64,000 bases of DNA from CAYRTV01 sp964505785 (lineage in GTDB: Bacteria; Acidobacteriota; Aminicenantia; Aminicenantales; Aminicenantaceae). Below the pieces are notes generated by a model. It ran no database searches. It saw only the letters and a list, made by a program, of their open reading frames with translations, and was not told the DNA's origin. This document shows positions 1 to 8,719 of this stretch, in pieces. Location: the NCBI GenBank assembly GCA_964505785.1, contig CAZDJZ010000002.1, forward strand, positions 62,001 through 126,000, in the 5' to 3' direction. How positions within the stretch are numbered: the first letter of the stretch is position 1; the number at the start of each line of letters is the position of its first letter. A program made the position numbers and the translations under genes.

Positions 1-233
1 AAGAGCAGGGGACCATGGGCTGTTTTTCCCCTTGCTTTCCAATGATAAGGGATCCTGTCTTTTCCAAGTGCATCGGTATCCCATGGGAAACCGGAGAAAA
101 ATCCCGACCAGTCGAAAGAATGGTCATGAATGTACTCAATGTATTCCAGGAGTTCAGGGTTTCCAGTTTGATTATACAGCCAGAAAGCCAGTGTTATAAT
201 GGAGGCAGCCAGGAGAAATTTCAGATAGTTCAT
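1..233 (-). CDS. Membrane-anchored or secreted protein, 5' part only (truncated by window edge)
   Basis: An open frame reads leftward from an ATG at 233 and runs off the window after 77 codons without a stop. The start has a good ribosome binding site (AAAAGGAG, 6-7 bases upstream). The first 20 or so residues (MNYLKFLLAASIITLAFWLY) form one hydrophobic segment, so the product is either exported or anchored in the inner membrane. The visible part after it is rich in aromatic and acidic residues and I do not recognise the family. It shares its upstream region with the rightward glycosidase operon and has a matching operator copy at its own promoter, so it probably belongs to the same regulon. 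Confidence 0.7.
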   Translation of the reverse strand, partial: MNYLKFLLAASIITLAFWLYNQTGNPELLEYIEYIHDHSFDWSGFFSGFPWDTDALGKDRIPYHWKARGKTAHGPLL

Positions 234-343
234 GTACATCTCCTTTTAAAACCGGATTTCACCGACGGAATTGTATTGGATGGAAAGACATTAAAGGGAG
301 GGAGTTTCAATTTAAGAAACCGGTATTTTCTCAACACAAAACA

Positions 344-356
344 TTAACGTTAACGC
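344..356. promoter_or_regulatory. Putative LacI-family operator, left copy
   Basis: TTAACGTTAA at 344-353 is a perfect 10-base palindrome with a central CG, and the overlapping 10-mer ACGTTAACGC at 347-356 recurs exactly at 442-451. A central CG in an AT-rich palindrome is typical of LacI-family operators. It lies at about +1 of the leftward promoter proposed at 358-386. No LacI-type gene is in the window, so the regulator is inferred. Confidence 0.5.
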
Positions 357-357
357 T

Positions 358-386
358 GAACTACAAAACAATTGTTTACATGTCAA
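358..386 (-). promoter_or_regulatory. Putative leftward sigma-70 promoter
   Basis: On the minus strand a perfect -35 box TTGACA (386-381) is followed after 17 bases by TAGTTC (363-358), a weak -10. The predicted start near 351 falls inside the operator copy at 344-356. It would drive the truncated gene at 1-233. The weak -10 keeps this tentative. Confidence 0.35.
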
Positions 387-405
387 GAAAAAATACGAAG
401 ATGAC

Positions 406-434
406 TTGACAAAATGAAAATTCTTAAACAATAT
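406..434 (+). promoter_or_regulatory. Putative rightward sigma-70 promoter of the glycosidase operon
   Basis: A perfect -35 box TTGACA (406-411), a 17-base spacer and CAATAT (429-434) as -10 precede the first gene of the operon. The expected start near 441 sits against the operator copy at 442-451, a layout suited to repression. The leader from there to the first ATG is about 145 bases and contains no riboswitch I recognise. Confidence 0.5.
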
Positions 435-441
435 GAAGTGT

Positions 442-451
442 ACGTTAACGC
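442..451. promoter_or_regulatory. Putative LacI-family operator, right copy
   Basis: ACGTTAACGC repeats the 10-mer found at 347-356. It contains the palindrome CGTTAACG (443-450) and lies just downstream of the rightward -10 box. Two identical sites about 95 bases apart between divergent promoters could be bridged by a tetrameric repressor; that is inference. Confidence 0.5.
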
Positions 452-584
452 ATGTTAGTCAAAAATGAAAAAAAGTCATTTGCAATTTTAATCTATACAA
501 CTCTTTTCTCTCTCCAATCAACAAGACAAATGCAGCCCTTTTTGGGGCATTGTATTTCAGGCAGGAAAACAAGGAGAATAAATC

Positions 585-2963
585 ATGAAAAAAATTATTA
601 CCCTATTTTGGGTATGTATCCTTTTATTATCCGCAGCGGATTGCCGAAAAACGCCTGGTTCCCAACAGGACTATGATGTTGAAACCGTTCCTTTTACTTC
701 TGTGAATATTCAGGATGATTTTTGGGCCCCCAAAATTGAGGTAAACCGCACCGTTTCCATTCAGCATTGTCTAGCCATGCATGAAGAAACAGGAAACCTG
801 GCCAGTCCAAAATATGTTGAAGGTGCGGCATATATGCTGATGAATCGGGACGATTCTGAATTGGAAGCCTATATGGACGAATTGATCGATAAAATGGTTA
901 ATCGTTTGGAAACCCGGATTCAGGAGAAACCGGAGTCAGCTGTCCTTGTTTCAGGTCATTTTCTTGAAGCCGCGGTGACATATTTTCAGGCAACCGGCAA
1001 GAGAAAAATGCTGGATGCCGCCATCAAAGCCGCGGATACGATGGACGAAATATACGGGCCGGGAAAGAAAACATATATATCAGGTCACGAAGGTATAAAA
1101 ATCGGCTTGATTCAACTTTATCGCCATACCGGTGATGAAAAATACTGGAAACTGGCAAAATTTTTCTTGGACGAGCGGGGTAAAGAAGATTATGAACGGA
1201 CCGGCGAATATGCCGTTGACCGGACCTATGCGCAGGATCACAAGCCGGTTAGTGAACAGGAGAAAGCAGTAGGACATGCCGTGCGCGCTGTTTTCCTTTA
1301 TATCGCGCTTACTGATATCGCGGCTTTAACCGGGAATCCGGCTTATACCCATGCTAATTTGAAAATATGGGAAGATGCGGTTTTCAAAAAAACCTATCTG
1401 ACCGGCGGAATCGGATCGATTCGTTTTCATGAACAATTCGGGGATGCCTATGAGCTGCCTAATGTCAGTGCTTGGAATGAGACCTGCGCTGCTTATGGGA
1501 ACGCTTCATGGAATCACAGATTATTTCTCAAGCACAAGCATGCCAAATATATCGATTTGATGGAAAGGATTCTGTACAACGGCTGGCTGGTCGGTGTGTC
1601 ATTAAAAGGAGACCGCTTTTTTTACCAAAATCCATTAAAATCATTTGGAAATTACGAGCGTTTCCGCTGGATAAACGTGCCGGGCTGTCCGCCTAATGTT
1701 GTCCGGCTTATGGCATCAATCGGCAGCTATATTTACGCCAAATCCGGAAATGATATTTATCTGAATCTTTTTATCGGGAATGACGCCCGCATCAAAACGG
1801 ATAACAATTTGGTCGGGCTTAAGCAGGAAACCCGTTATCCGTGGAACGGCGAAGTTAAAGTGACGGTCAATCCCGAAGAAGAAAGTAAATTTTCTCTGAT
1901 GGTGCGTATCCCGATGTGGACACAGAACCAAACCATGCCGGGAGATTTATATCATTATATGGAGCATTATCCGGATCGTATAACGATTAAAATCAACGGA
2001 GATACAGTGGAATACGAGTCTGAAAATGGATATGCCATGCTGAAGAGGCGCTGGAAAAGAGGAGATGTCGTCGAAATTGATATTCCAATGCCTGTCCGCA
2101 AGGTTCTTCCCAGCCGGCAGATTGAATATGACAAAGGCCTGGTTGCGCTTGAGCGGGGACCGCTGGTTTATTGCGCAGAATGGCCGGATAACAAGAATGG
2201 TCATGTTATGAATCTTTTGCTGCATGATGATGCTGCGTTTGAAACGGATTTCCGGGAAGATATTCTCGACGGAATTGCGGTTATAATCGGCGATGTCCTG
2301 GGCCTATACAGAAACAATAGTTATGAAATTGAATCAAGAAAACAGAGAATGACGGCCATTCCATATTATGCTTGGGCCAACCGCGGCATGGGAGAAATGG
2401 CGGTGTGGCTGCCGCGCCGTGGAGACCAGGTGCAGGTATTTCCCGTTATTCCTCCTCCTCCAATAGAAAGAGTCGTTTCTTCCGGAGGAATAGAGAAGAA
2501 ATGGACTGGTTATCATGATCAAAACGATGATATCAGCGCTGTTTATGACGGCTTTGATCCAATCAGCTCCGCAGATGAATCAGATTTATATTTCCGGATG
2601 AGACCTGCACAGGGTACACCGGCTTGGGTGGAATATCAATTTGAGAAGCCCACCGAGATCTCATCCACCAAGGTTTACTGGGTGGATGACCGCCGGTTTT
2701 GCCGGCTGCCGGAGTCATGGATTCTGCTCTACAAAGAAAACGGCCTATGGAAACCTGTAAGCAATAGAGAGCCGTATCCAGTCGAAAAGAACAAGTTCAA
2801 TACCGTCACCTTTGAACCCGTTATGACGACTGCGGTCAGGATTGAAATCGAGCCGCAGAATATCTTGTACAAAGCAGGTATGATCGGGCCGCCGGCTGCG
2901 ATGTTTATCGATGACGATATTACTTGGCAGGAAATAGGAATTATTGAATGGAGAATCAAATGA
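585..2963 (+). CDS. GH127-like (DUF1680) protein with C-terminal discoidin-like domain; catalytic Cys replaced
   Basis: This 792-aa exported protein resembles beta-L-arabinofuranosidases of family GH127. It opens with VNIQDDFWAPK-type sequence, keeps GHAVRA, the ELPN block, the zinc-ligand motif NETC (Glu299, Cys301) and the probable acid/base Glu283. In characterised GH127 enzymes a CC pair then supplies the nucleophile and a zinc ligand. Here the pair reads Gly367-Cys368 (VPGCPPN), so the nucleophile position is glycine. The usual DGYL...HELY block in the N-terminal half is also missing, unlike the paralogue at 36683. Residues from about 640 look like an F5/8-type C (CBM32-like) sugar-binding domain. 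The signal peptide ends near AADC, a poor lipobox. AAGGAG precedes the ATG by 9 bases. First gene of the operon; probably a pseudoenzyme or an enzyme with altered chemistry. Confidence 0.85.
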   Translation: MKKIITLFWVCILLLSAADCRKTPGSQQDYDVETVPFTSVNIQDDFWAPKIEVNRTVSIQHCLAMHEETGNLASPKYVEGAAYMLMNRDDSELEAYMDELIDKMVNRLETRIQEKPESAVLVSGHFLEAAVTYFQATGKRKMLDAAIKAADTMDEIYGPGKKTYISGHEGIKIGLIQLYRHTGDEKYWKLAKFFLDERGKEDYERTGEYAVDRTYAQDHKPVSEQEKAVGHAVRAVFLYIALTDIAALTGNPAYTHANLKIWEDAVFKKTYLTGGIGSIRFHEQFGDAYELPNVSAWNETCAAYGNASWNHRLFLKHKHAKYIDLMERILYNGWLVGVSLKGDRFFYQNPLKSFGNYERFRWINVPGCPPNVVRLMASIGSYIYAKSGNDIYLNLFIGNDARIKTDNNLVGLKQETRYPWNGEVKVTVNPEEESKFSLMVRIPMWTQNQTMPGDLYHYMEHYPDRITIKINGDTVEYESENGYAMLKRRWKRGDVVEIDIPMPVRKVLPSRQIEYDKGLVALERGPLVYCAEWPDNKNGHVMNLLLHDDAAFETDFREDILDGIAVIIGDVLGLYRNNSYEIESRKQRMTAIPYYAWANRGMGEMAVWLPRRGDQVQVFPVIPPPPIERVVSSGGIEKKWTGYHDQNDDISAVYDGFDPISSADESDLYFRMRPAQGTPAWVEYQFEKPTEISSTKVYWVDDRRFCRLPESWILLYKENGLWKPVSNREPYPVEKNKFNTVTFEPVMTTAVRIEIEPQNILYKAGMIGPPAAMFIDDDITWQEIGIIEWRIK

Positions 2964-5086
2964 CTTCTCATATTAGAATTTTCTTTTGTTTTTTATTCAT
3001 TATTGGAGCAACAATTTCATTTAGCTTTCCAGAATTTCCTGGTGAATCACTTGAAACTAATATAGCCGAGATGGAGGTGGACTGGGATGAAGACCGGCCC
3101 GCATTCAAAGCAGGAAATTTATTAGCTGCCTACATGACGGATGCTTCCGGTGAAATGGTGGGTTTGTATCAGTTGTACCGGGATAATGTCAACCGGACTA
3201 TTGTTATGCAAGTGGTCAACAGTGATGAAGAAAAAGGAGTGGTTCGTTACGAAGGACAAGGCTGGAGGGTGGAAGACCGTTTTGAACAACTAGCCCCCCG
3301 CATGTTACGCATTCGCCGAACATGGTTGAATCTCACCACCAAGGAACAGCGGATTATCTTGAGCTGTGAAGTTCACCGGCAGGAGAAAATTGATTTTTTC
3401 ATGATCCCCGGCATCACTTATAACGGCAACCAGCGTTGGCCCAGTGCCCGTTTTCAAGGACTATCCGCCCCGATGAACGATCTGGAGGTGTCGGAGTCAT
3501 TGTCCCGGGATCAATGGATTTTTCCTGGAGACTGGAGCTCTATTCCAGCCTGCACCATTACGGAAGGGAGCGGAAAAGTTGTTGGTTTGTATGCAGATCC
3601 AAAAGATGCGGGGGAATCGTCAAGTTCTCTGGAGAGGACGAAATCAGGAATGATCCAGCGTTTATGGTGGCCCCGCCAGAACCAGCCTTTTCGTATTACG
3701 GGAAGCGGCCGGTATGTTCAAGGCCCCTGGGAAAATGAGTTTCTCTGGCCCGGAGATTCATGCAGCCGCGAATTCTATATAGTTATTGGGAAAGCCCCTC
3801 ACCCAAGAATGGGATATTCTGTTGTTCTGGACGAAGCCTGGAAACAGTTCGAGCACAATGTTCCTATTCGTTTTCCGGCAAAAAAAATCTGGGATTTAGG
3901 CATCCGCTATGCAAAAGAAAGCCTATGGACGGAAAACAACCGCTTTAAAGGATTCTATTTTAGTTTGGAGCCGAAAGACGGCACGTTTGTTCAAACCAGC
4001 TGGCCCTGGCGGTTTGAAATAGGATTTGTGGGCCAGGCTGCCGCCCTGGGTGCATTTATGATTCAGGATTATCTGTGGAACGAAAATGAGAATTCCTGGG
4101 AACACGGGAAAAAGGCTTTAGATTTTTGGGCGGAAAACGGACGTTTTCCCAATGGTTTGTTTTACACACGCTTTGATGACAAACTTGCCTGGGAAGAAGA
4201 GCCCAGGTTAAGCACGCGCAATTTGGGAGACGGAGCTTATTTCTATCTTTTAGCTTCGGAGCTGGCGGAAAAAGCCGGCCGGCCCCAGCCTTTATGGAGG
4301 AAGATGGGATTGGAAGCATGTGATTTTTTCTGCAAGAACGTCCTCCCAGACGGCACATTCGGCAAATATTGGACAGCAAGCGGGGTGCTGGATAACCCGC
4401 ATGGAACGATTGGCGCTTATGTGCTTCCGGCTATGATCAAAGCATACCGGATGACCGGAAAAAAATTATATTTAACCACGGCTGAAAAAGCGTTCAGGGC
4501 ATATGCCGATTGTGACTTGGAAGCCGTCTGTTTGACTGCAGGCGCCATTGATCAAGATACAATCGATAAAGAAACCGGACTTCCATTACTGACCGCCGCA
4601 CTCGATCTTTATGAAATCACCGAAAATAAATACTTCCTGGAAAAAGCCGAAAAGGCCGCTTATTATCTTGCAACCTGGCAATACCATTACAGTATCAATT
4701 TTCCTGAGGGGACACCAGCTGCCGCTCTTGATTATGATGCTTTCGGGGGCACCAGCATCACAGTGGGAGGCGGGGGCGCTGATCAGGGCGGAGCCGTCAT
4801 TGCCTTGGGCTGGCTGAGGCTCTATGAAATCACCGGAAAAGATATTTGGCTGAGAAGAGCCAGGGCAACCTGGGGACATACGACAACAGGAATATCAGAC
4901 GGCACCCTGATACTGAATGGTAAGCTTCTTCCGGCAGGATCCCAATATGAAGGTTTTATTCATAGTAAGGGAAGGCGAGGATACTCCAGCCGGCTTGGTT
5001 ACGGAACAGAGTGGCTGTGTGCATGGTGTACCGCTTTCCGCTTATGGACAATTCAGCACTGGCCGGATTGGACCGACCTGAAATAA
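2960..5086 (+). CDS. Secreted (alpha/alpha)6-type putative glycosidase, family not recognised
   Basis: The product is about 708 aa with a clear signal peptide (RIFFCFLFIIGATISFSF). The first 300 residues look beta-rich. From about residue 320 to the end, repeated helical segments with many Trp, Tyr and acidic residues (FYFSLEPKDGTF, TSWPWRFEIGF, a Gly-rich loop before ADQGG) resemble six-hairpin glycosidase folds. I cannot assign a CAZy family or a catalytic pair. I prefer the ATG at 2960, which overlaps the upstream stop as ATGA and has GGAG six bases upstream; an ATG at 2948 would add four residues. Translational coupling with the GH127-like gene is likely. Role inferred from context: hydrolysis of the same substrate outside the cytoplasm. 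Confidence 0.7.
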   Translation: MTSHIRIFFCFLFIIGATISFSFPEFPGESLETNIAEMEVDWDEDRPAFKAGNLLAAYMTDASGEMVGLYQLYRDNVNRTIVMQVVNSDEEKGVVRYEGQGWRVEDRFEQLAPRMLRIRRTWLNLTTKEQRIILSCEVHRQEKIDFFMIPGITYNGNQRWPSARFQGLSAPMNDLEVSESLSRDQWIFPGDWSSIPACTITEGSGKVVGLYADPKDAGESSSSLERTKSGMIQRLWWPRQNQPFRITGSGRYVQGPWENEFLWPGDSCSREFYIVIGKAPHPRMGYSVVLDEAWKQFEHNVPIRFPAKKIWDLGIRYAKESLWTENNRFKGFYFSLEPKDGTFVQTSWPWRFEIGFVGQAAALGAFMIQDYLWNENENSWEHGKKALDFWAENGRFPNGLFYTRFDDKLAWEEEPRLSTRNLGDGAYFYLLASELAEKAGRPQPLWRKMGLEACDFFCKNVLPDGTFGKYWTASGVLDNPHGTIGAYVLPAMIKAYRMTGKKLYLTTAEKAFRAYADCDLEAVCLTAGAIDQDTIDKETGLPLLTAALDLYEITENKYFLEKAEKAAYYLATWQYHYSINFPEGTPAAALDYDAFGGTSITVGGGGADQGGAVIALGWLRLYEITGKDIWLRRARATWGHTTTGISDGTLILNGKLLPAGSQYEGFIHSKGRRGYSSRLGYGTEWLCAWCTAFRLWTIQHWPDWTDLK

Positions 5087-5105
5087 TATTTTGTGAAAGG
5101 ATGAG

Positions 5106-7928
5106 ATGCTCATGAGGGATCGAAAAAAAATTCCATTATTTATTGTATTTTTTCTAGTATTACTTGTATCTTCAGCCGCCGCCAAAGATGTTTTTAAAAA
5201 TTCATATTTTGAGCTGGAATTCGGGACGACTGGAATCACTTCGCTAAAGGCGGTGAATGATGATTTCAAAACGAACTTTATTAGAGAAGGAGCCGCTTTG
5301 GGGGATGTCAGGATCCGTTTCCGCATGGAGGATGCTGAATGGCAGGAGGCAGCCGCCGGCCGCATGCCGGACCGGGGAATTCCGAAAGAATATGCTTATA
5401 AGAAGGAACGTGTTGAAACGTATCAGGATAGATATTACTTATATCACGGAGATTTCAATGATCATTATGCTGATATAGAGGTTATCCTCCGTTATAAACT
5501 GGAAGATGACGCTTTATACTGGACAATACACCTTCGCAATTTATCCGGCAAACCAGTGACAATTGGAGACCTGAGTCTCCCTCTGCCGTTTAACACAGGA
5601 AGACGCTGGGATACCGAAGAGATGCTGAACCGCCGGGTTTATTCCCATCAATTTATCTCTGGAAACGCATCTTTTTTTTATTGGATGCGCCCCAACAGTA
5701 TCGGCCCTTATTTAGTCATGACACCTCTGAATAAATGTCCTTCGTTTGAATCCGCTGATGATTTCCGGTTTATGAAAGTGGAATACTTCAATGAAAAGGG
5801 CATCTTCATCCACAGCCATGCAGCGGGAATTGAGGACCGCAAAATGGAAGGAACCTGGCGTCAACCGCAAACGCAGTTGGTTCTGAAGCCGGCTTCAACC
5901 CCGGGTTCGGATGCAGTGTACGGCTTTAAATTCCGCTGGGCGGATGACTATGAAGGAGTCCGCCAGGTTCTGTACGAAGAGGGATTATTCGATGTCCAAG
6001 TTGTTCCGGGCATGACCGTACCCAATGATCTGGAGGCCTTGTTTGCATTGCGGACAAAGAAGACAATAAAATCCATTCAGCCCGAATATCCGGGAGATAC
6101 TCAAGTTGAATATTTGGGGGAAAAGGAAAAAGATACTCATGTTTACCGGGTTCATTTTTCCCGGCTGGGTGAAAATATGCTGACTGTTAATTATGGGATG
6201 GATGAAATTCTGTATCTTGAATTTTTCTCAATGGAGCCGCTGGAAGAAGTGATAAAGAAACGTGCAGCGCATTTGGTCCAACGTCAGCAGCACCGGGATC
6301 CAAGCAAGTGGTATAACGGCCTTTTTTCTGACTGGGACATGCGGAATAAAATTTTGAGAAGCCCTGATGATACCGATGGTTTGAAGCAGTATTGGTTCAG
6401 CTGTGACGATCCTGGACTATGTAAGGCGCCTTACATAGCGGCCAAAAACGCCCATTTCCCGGTCCGAAAAGAAATTGAAGCGGTTGAATATTATATTGAA
6501 CATTTTTTATGGGGAAAACAGCAGCAGACTGATTTGGAAGCATATCCTTATGGAATTTACGGGATACCCAACTGGAAAGTCAACCGGGAAAGCAAGCCCG
6601 GTGATAGGAACGGGTGGACCGGCCACCTTTGGCGGCTTTACGATTACCCGCACATAATAATGCTTTACTTGAATATGTACCGGATTGCCAAACAGGATCC
6701 CTCAGTGACTCAATATTTGGGCAAGGATGGCTACCTGACAAGAGCATACGGAACGGCTAAAGCCTACTTTACAGTCCCGCTTGAAACAGGGAACTGGCCG
6801 GCTGAATCTCTGGGAATTATGGCGGAGACCGTAATCGGGGGCGTTCTCAAAGCACTTGAAGATGAAGGCCGTCTGGAAGAAGCTTCATGGCTCCAGGGAA
6901 AATGGGAAGGAAAAATTGAGCATTTTATTAATGACCGGCCGAACTTTTTTTACGCTGAATATCCATTCGGTCCTTGTGCCTTTGAATCCACACATTCTTT
7001 TGCCCGTTATGCCGTCAACAACGCCGGCAAACCCGGTTCCACACTAAATGTGAAAATGACTGATGCTGAATCATTTATGGAGGACCAGATCGCCGCTAAT
7101 ATTGTTCTGCGGGGTTGGGTCGAACCGGCATATTACCTTTTGGGCAGCAGCAGGCCCGGATCTTTATTTTACATGACCCACCTTGGCGGCTGGTCAATAG
7201 TTGATTATGCGCTTCATTTTGCGGTTTTGCCGGAAAAATATCTTCGTCTGGGATATGCTTCTTATCTGTGCGGCTGGGGTTTAATGAATACAGGAACAAA
7301 AGAGTCTGGATACGGATATTGGTATCCAGGGAAGGAAAACGATGGGGCAGCCGGAACCGGATTCAGTGATATGGCCTTGGGAGAACGCTTAGGCAAGCTG
7401 GCACCGCGGGGTGTGTGGTATTACGGCGGAGAAGCCGATCTTGGATTCGGCGGTGCAATACGGACGGCTGCGACCATTGTTGTAAATGATCCTTTGTTCG
7501 GACGCATTGCCTATGGAGGAAAGCTAAAGATAAAAGACACGGTTGTTGAAGTTATTCCCAGGGATGGGCTGAGACAGAGATTCCATGTTATATTGGGAGG
7601 AAACCGCTTTCATATGGAATTGGAGAGAGATGGATTCGCCGGCGGGAAACCTGTAGTTTTCGATGAGTCTCTGCGTCAAATTCAGTGCAGCCTGGAGAAG
7701 CGATTCGAAAGCGGAGTACCCGGCCGTCTCTTTCTTGATGGACTCCCGGAAGGCGTGTATGACATCTTTCTAAACGGGTCGGTCATCCATTCCTTTAAAG
7801 CTGAAAAGCAAAAACGGATTTCAGCGGATTTAACGATTAAAGATCAGGAACCCGTTTTGACTATTCGCCGGAAAGACAACCCTAGATCGGACAGGTCGGA
7901 GGATTCTGTTTCGAAGGAGGAGAAATGA
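5106..7928 (+). CDS. Large secreted protein, tentatively DUF5695, probable carbohydrate-active
   Basis: This 940-aa protein starts with a signal peptide (hydrophobic stretch, then SSAAA before Lys27). Residues about 27-300 form a beta-rich domain with the pattern YFELEFGTTGITSL and GDVRIRFRM, and the next gene encodes a stand-alone homologue of it. The rest has the helical Trp/Tyr-rich look of an (alpha/alpha)6 barrel up to about residue 780, then a short beta-rich C-terminus. From memory this resembles the uncharacterised DUF5695 group; I could not check. No catalytic residues can be named. An ATG at 5112 is an alternative start. It sits 19 bases after the previous gene and overlaps the next by four bases, so it is co-translated within the operon. 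Confidence 0.7.
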   Translation: MLMRDRKKIPLFIVFFLVLLVSSAAAKDVFKNSYFELEFGTTGITSLKAVNDDFKTNFIREGAALGDVRIRFRMEDAEWQEAAAGRMPDRGIPKEYAYKKERVETYQDRYYLYHGDFNDHYADIEVILRYKLEDDALYWTIHLRNLSGKPVTIGDLSLPLPFNTGRRWDTEEMLNRRVYSHQFISGNASFFYWMRPNSIGPYLVMTPLNKCPSFESADDFRFMKVEYFNEKGIFIHSHAAGIEDRKMEGTWRQPQTQLVLKPASTPGSDAVYGFKFRWADDYEGVRQVLYEEGLFDVQVVPGMTVPNDLEALFALRTKKTIKSIQPEYPGDTQVEYLGEKEKDTHVYRVHFSRLGENMLTVNYGMDEILYLEFFSMEPLEEVIKKRAAHLVQRQQHRDPSKWYNGLFSDWDMRNKILRSPDDTDGLKQYWFSCDDPGLCKAPYIAAKNAHFPVRKEIEAVEYYIEHFLWGKQQQTDLEAYPYGIYGIPNWKVNRESKPGDRNGWTGHLWRLYDYPHIIMLYLNMYRIAKQDPSVTQYLGKDGYLTRAYGTAKAYFTVPLETGNWPAESLGIMAETVIGGVLKALEDEGRLEEASWLQGKWEGKIEHFINDRPNFFYAEYPFGPCAFESTHSFARYAVNNAGKPGSTLNVKMTDAESFMEDQIAANIVLRGWVEPAYYLLGSSRPGSLFYMTHLGGWSIVDYALHFAVLPEKYLRLGYASYLCGWGLMNTGTKESGYGYWYPGKENDGAAGTGFSDMALGERLGKLAPRGVWYYGGEADLGFGGAIRTAATIVVNDPLFGRIAYGGKLKIKDTVVEVIPRDGLRQRFHVILGGNRFHMELERDGFAGGKPVVFDESLRQIQCSLEKRFESGVPGRLFLDGLPEGVYDIFLNGSVIHSFKAEKQKRISADLTIKDQEPVLTIRRKDNPRSDRSEDSVSKEEK

Positions 7929-8704
7929 GCGCCAGAAACGGATTCATTATTGCAATGACAGCATTGGTTTTGAGCGCATCGGCAATGGAAATTCAGGACC
8001 GGTATGTAAATGATTATTTTGATATCCGGTTCGGCCCATCGGGCATTGCGGGATTAAAACGGTCATTTCAACCGGATGAAATGAATTTTATCTTAAGGGA
8101 AAGAGTATTAGGTGATATCTTTCTCAGATACCGAATGCTTGATTTGGAGTGGCAGGATTTTGATACGACCCGTCTGTCCGATTTGTATACGATAAAACAG
8201 GAATCCGGTGCGTCTTCTAACCAGAGAATTTTTGTTTACAATGGATCAGGTTGGTATGATTATTATACTGACCTGGAATTCACCAGCCGTTTGCGGTTAG
8301 AAGGAGACACGCTGTATTGGACATTGCATCTTCGTAACGTCACTCATAAACCCATTGAGATTGAGCAATTTTATCTTCCGCTTCCTCTGGGAAATAATAG
8401 AGATCTCAAGAGAAACGTTTATTTAACTGGAAACGGATATGTTACATGGAAGGGATCTGAGGAGAAAGGGCTGTTTCTGATATTGACTCCGCTCAGCAAA
8501 TGCCCTCTTTTTGAACCGGCGCAAACTGAGCGCAATTTTACTTCTGCTGCATTGGTGGATGCGGATGAATCCGGCATTTTCCTTTTTTCGTCTCAAAAAA
8601 TGCCACCCTCAGCGAATTTAATCTTGACTCCGAAATTCACTCCCGGGGATGAGATTACATATGGTTTCTCCTTCCGCTGGGCGGACCGCGATCAAATTTA
8701 CTAA
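7925..8704 (+). CDS. Stand-alone homologue of the N-terminal domain of the upstream DUF5695-like protein
   Basis: The 259-aa product has a short signal peptide (ending near SASA) followed by one domain clearly homologous to residues 27-300 of the preceding protein. Shared patterns include YFDIRFGPSGIAGLK versus YFELEFGTTGITSLK, LEWQ versus AEWQ, YWTLHLRN versus YWTIHLRN, LTPLSKCPLFE versus MTPLNKCPSFE, and the ending FSFRWAD versus FKFRWAD. It stops exactly where that domain stops. It overlaps the upstream stop by ATGA and is preceded by GGAGGAG. It therefore looks like a tandem domain duplication kept as a separate secreted subunit or binding module rather than a broken gene. No function is known to me. 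Confidence 0.75.
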   Translation: MSARNGFIIAMTALVLSASAMEIQDRYVNDYFDIRFGPSGIAGLKRSFQPDEMNFILRERVLGDIFLRYRMLDLEWQDFDTTRLSDLYTIKQESGASSNQRIFVYNGSGWYDYYTDLEFTSRLRLEGDTLYWTLHLRNVTHKPIEIEQFYLPLPLGNNRDLKRNVYLTGNGYVTWKGSEEKGLFLILTPLSKCPLFEPAQTERNFTSAALVDADESGIFLFSSQKMPPSANLILTPKFTPGDEITYGFSFRWADRDQIY

Positions 8705-8719
8705 GTTTTGGAGAGAAAA

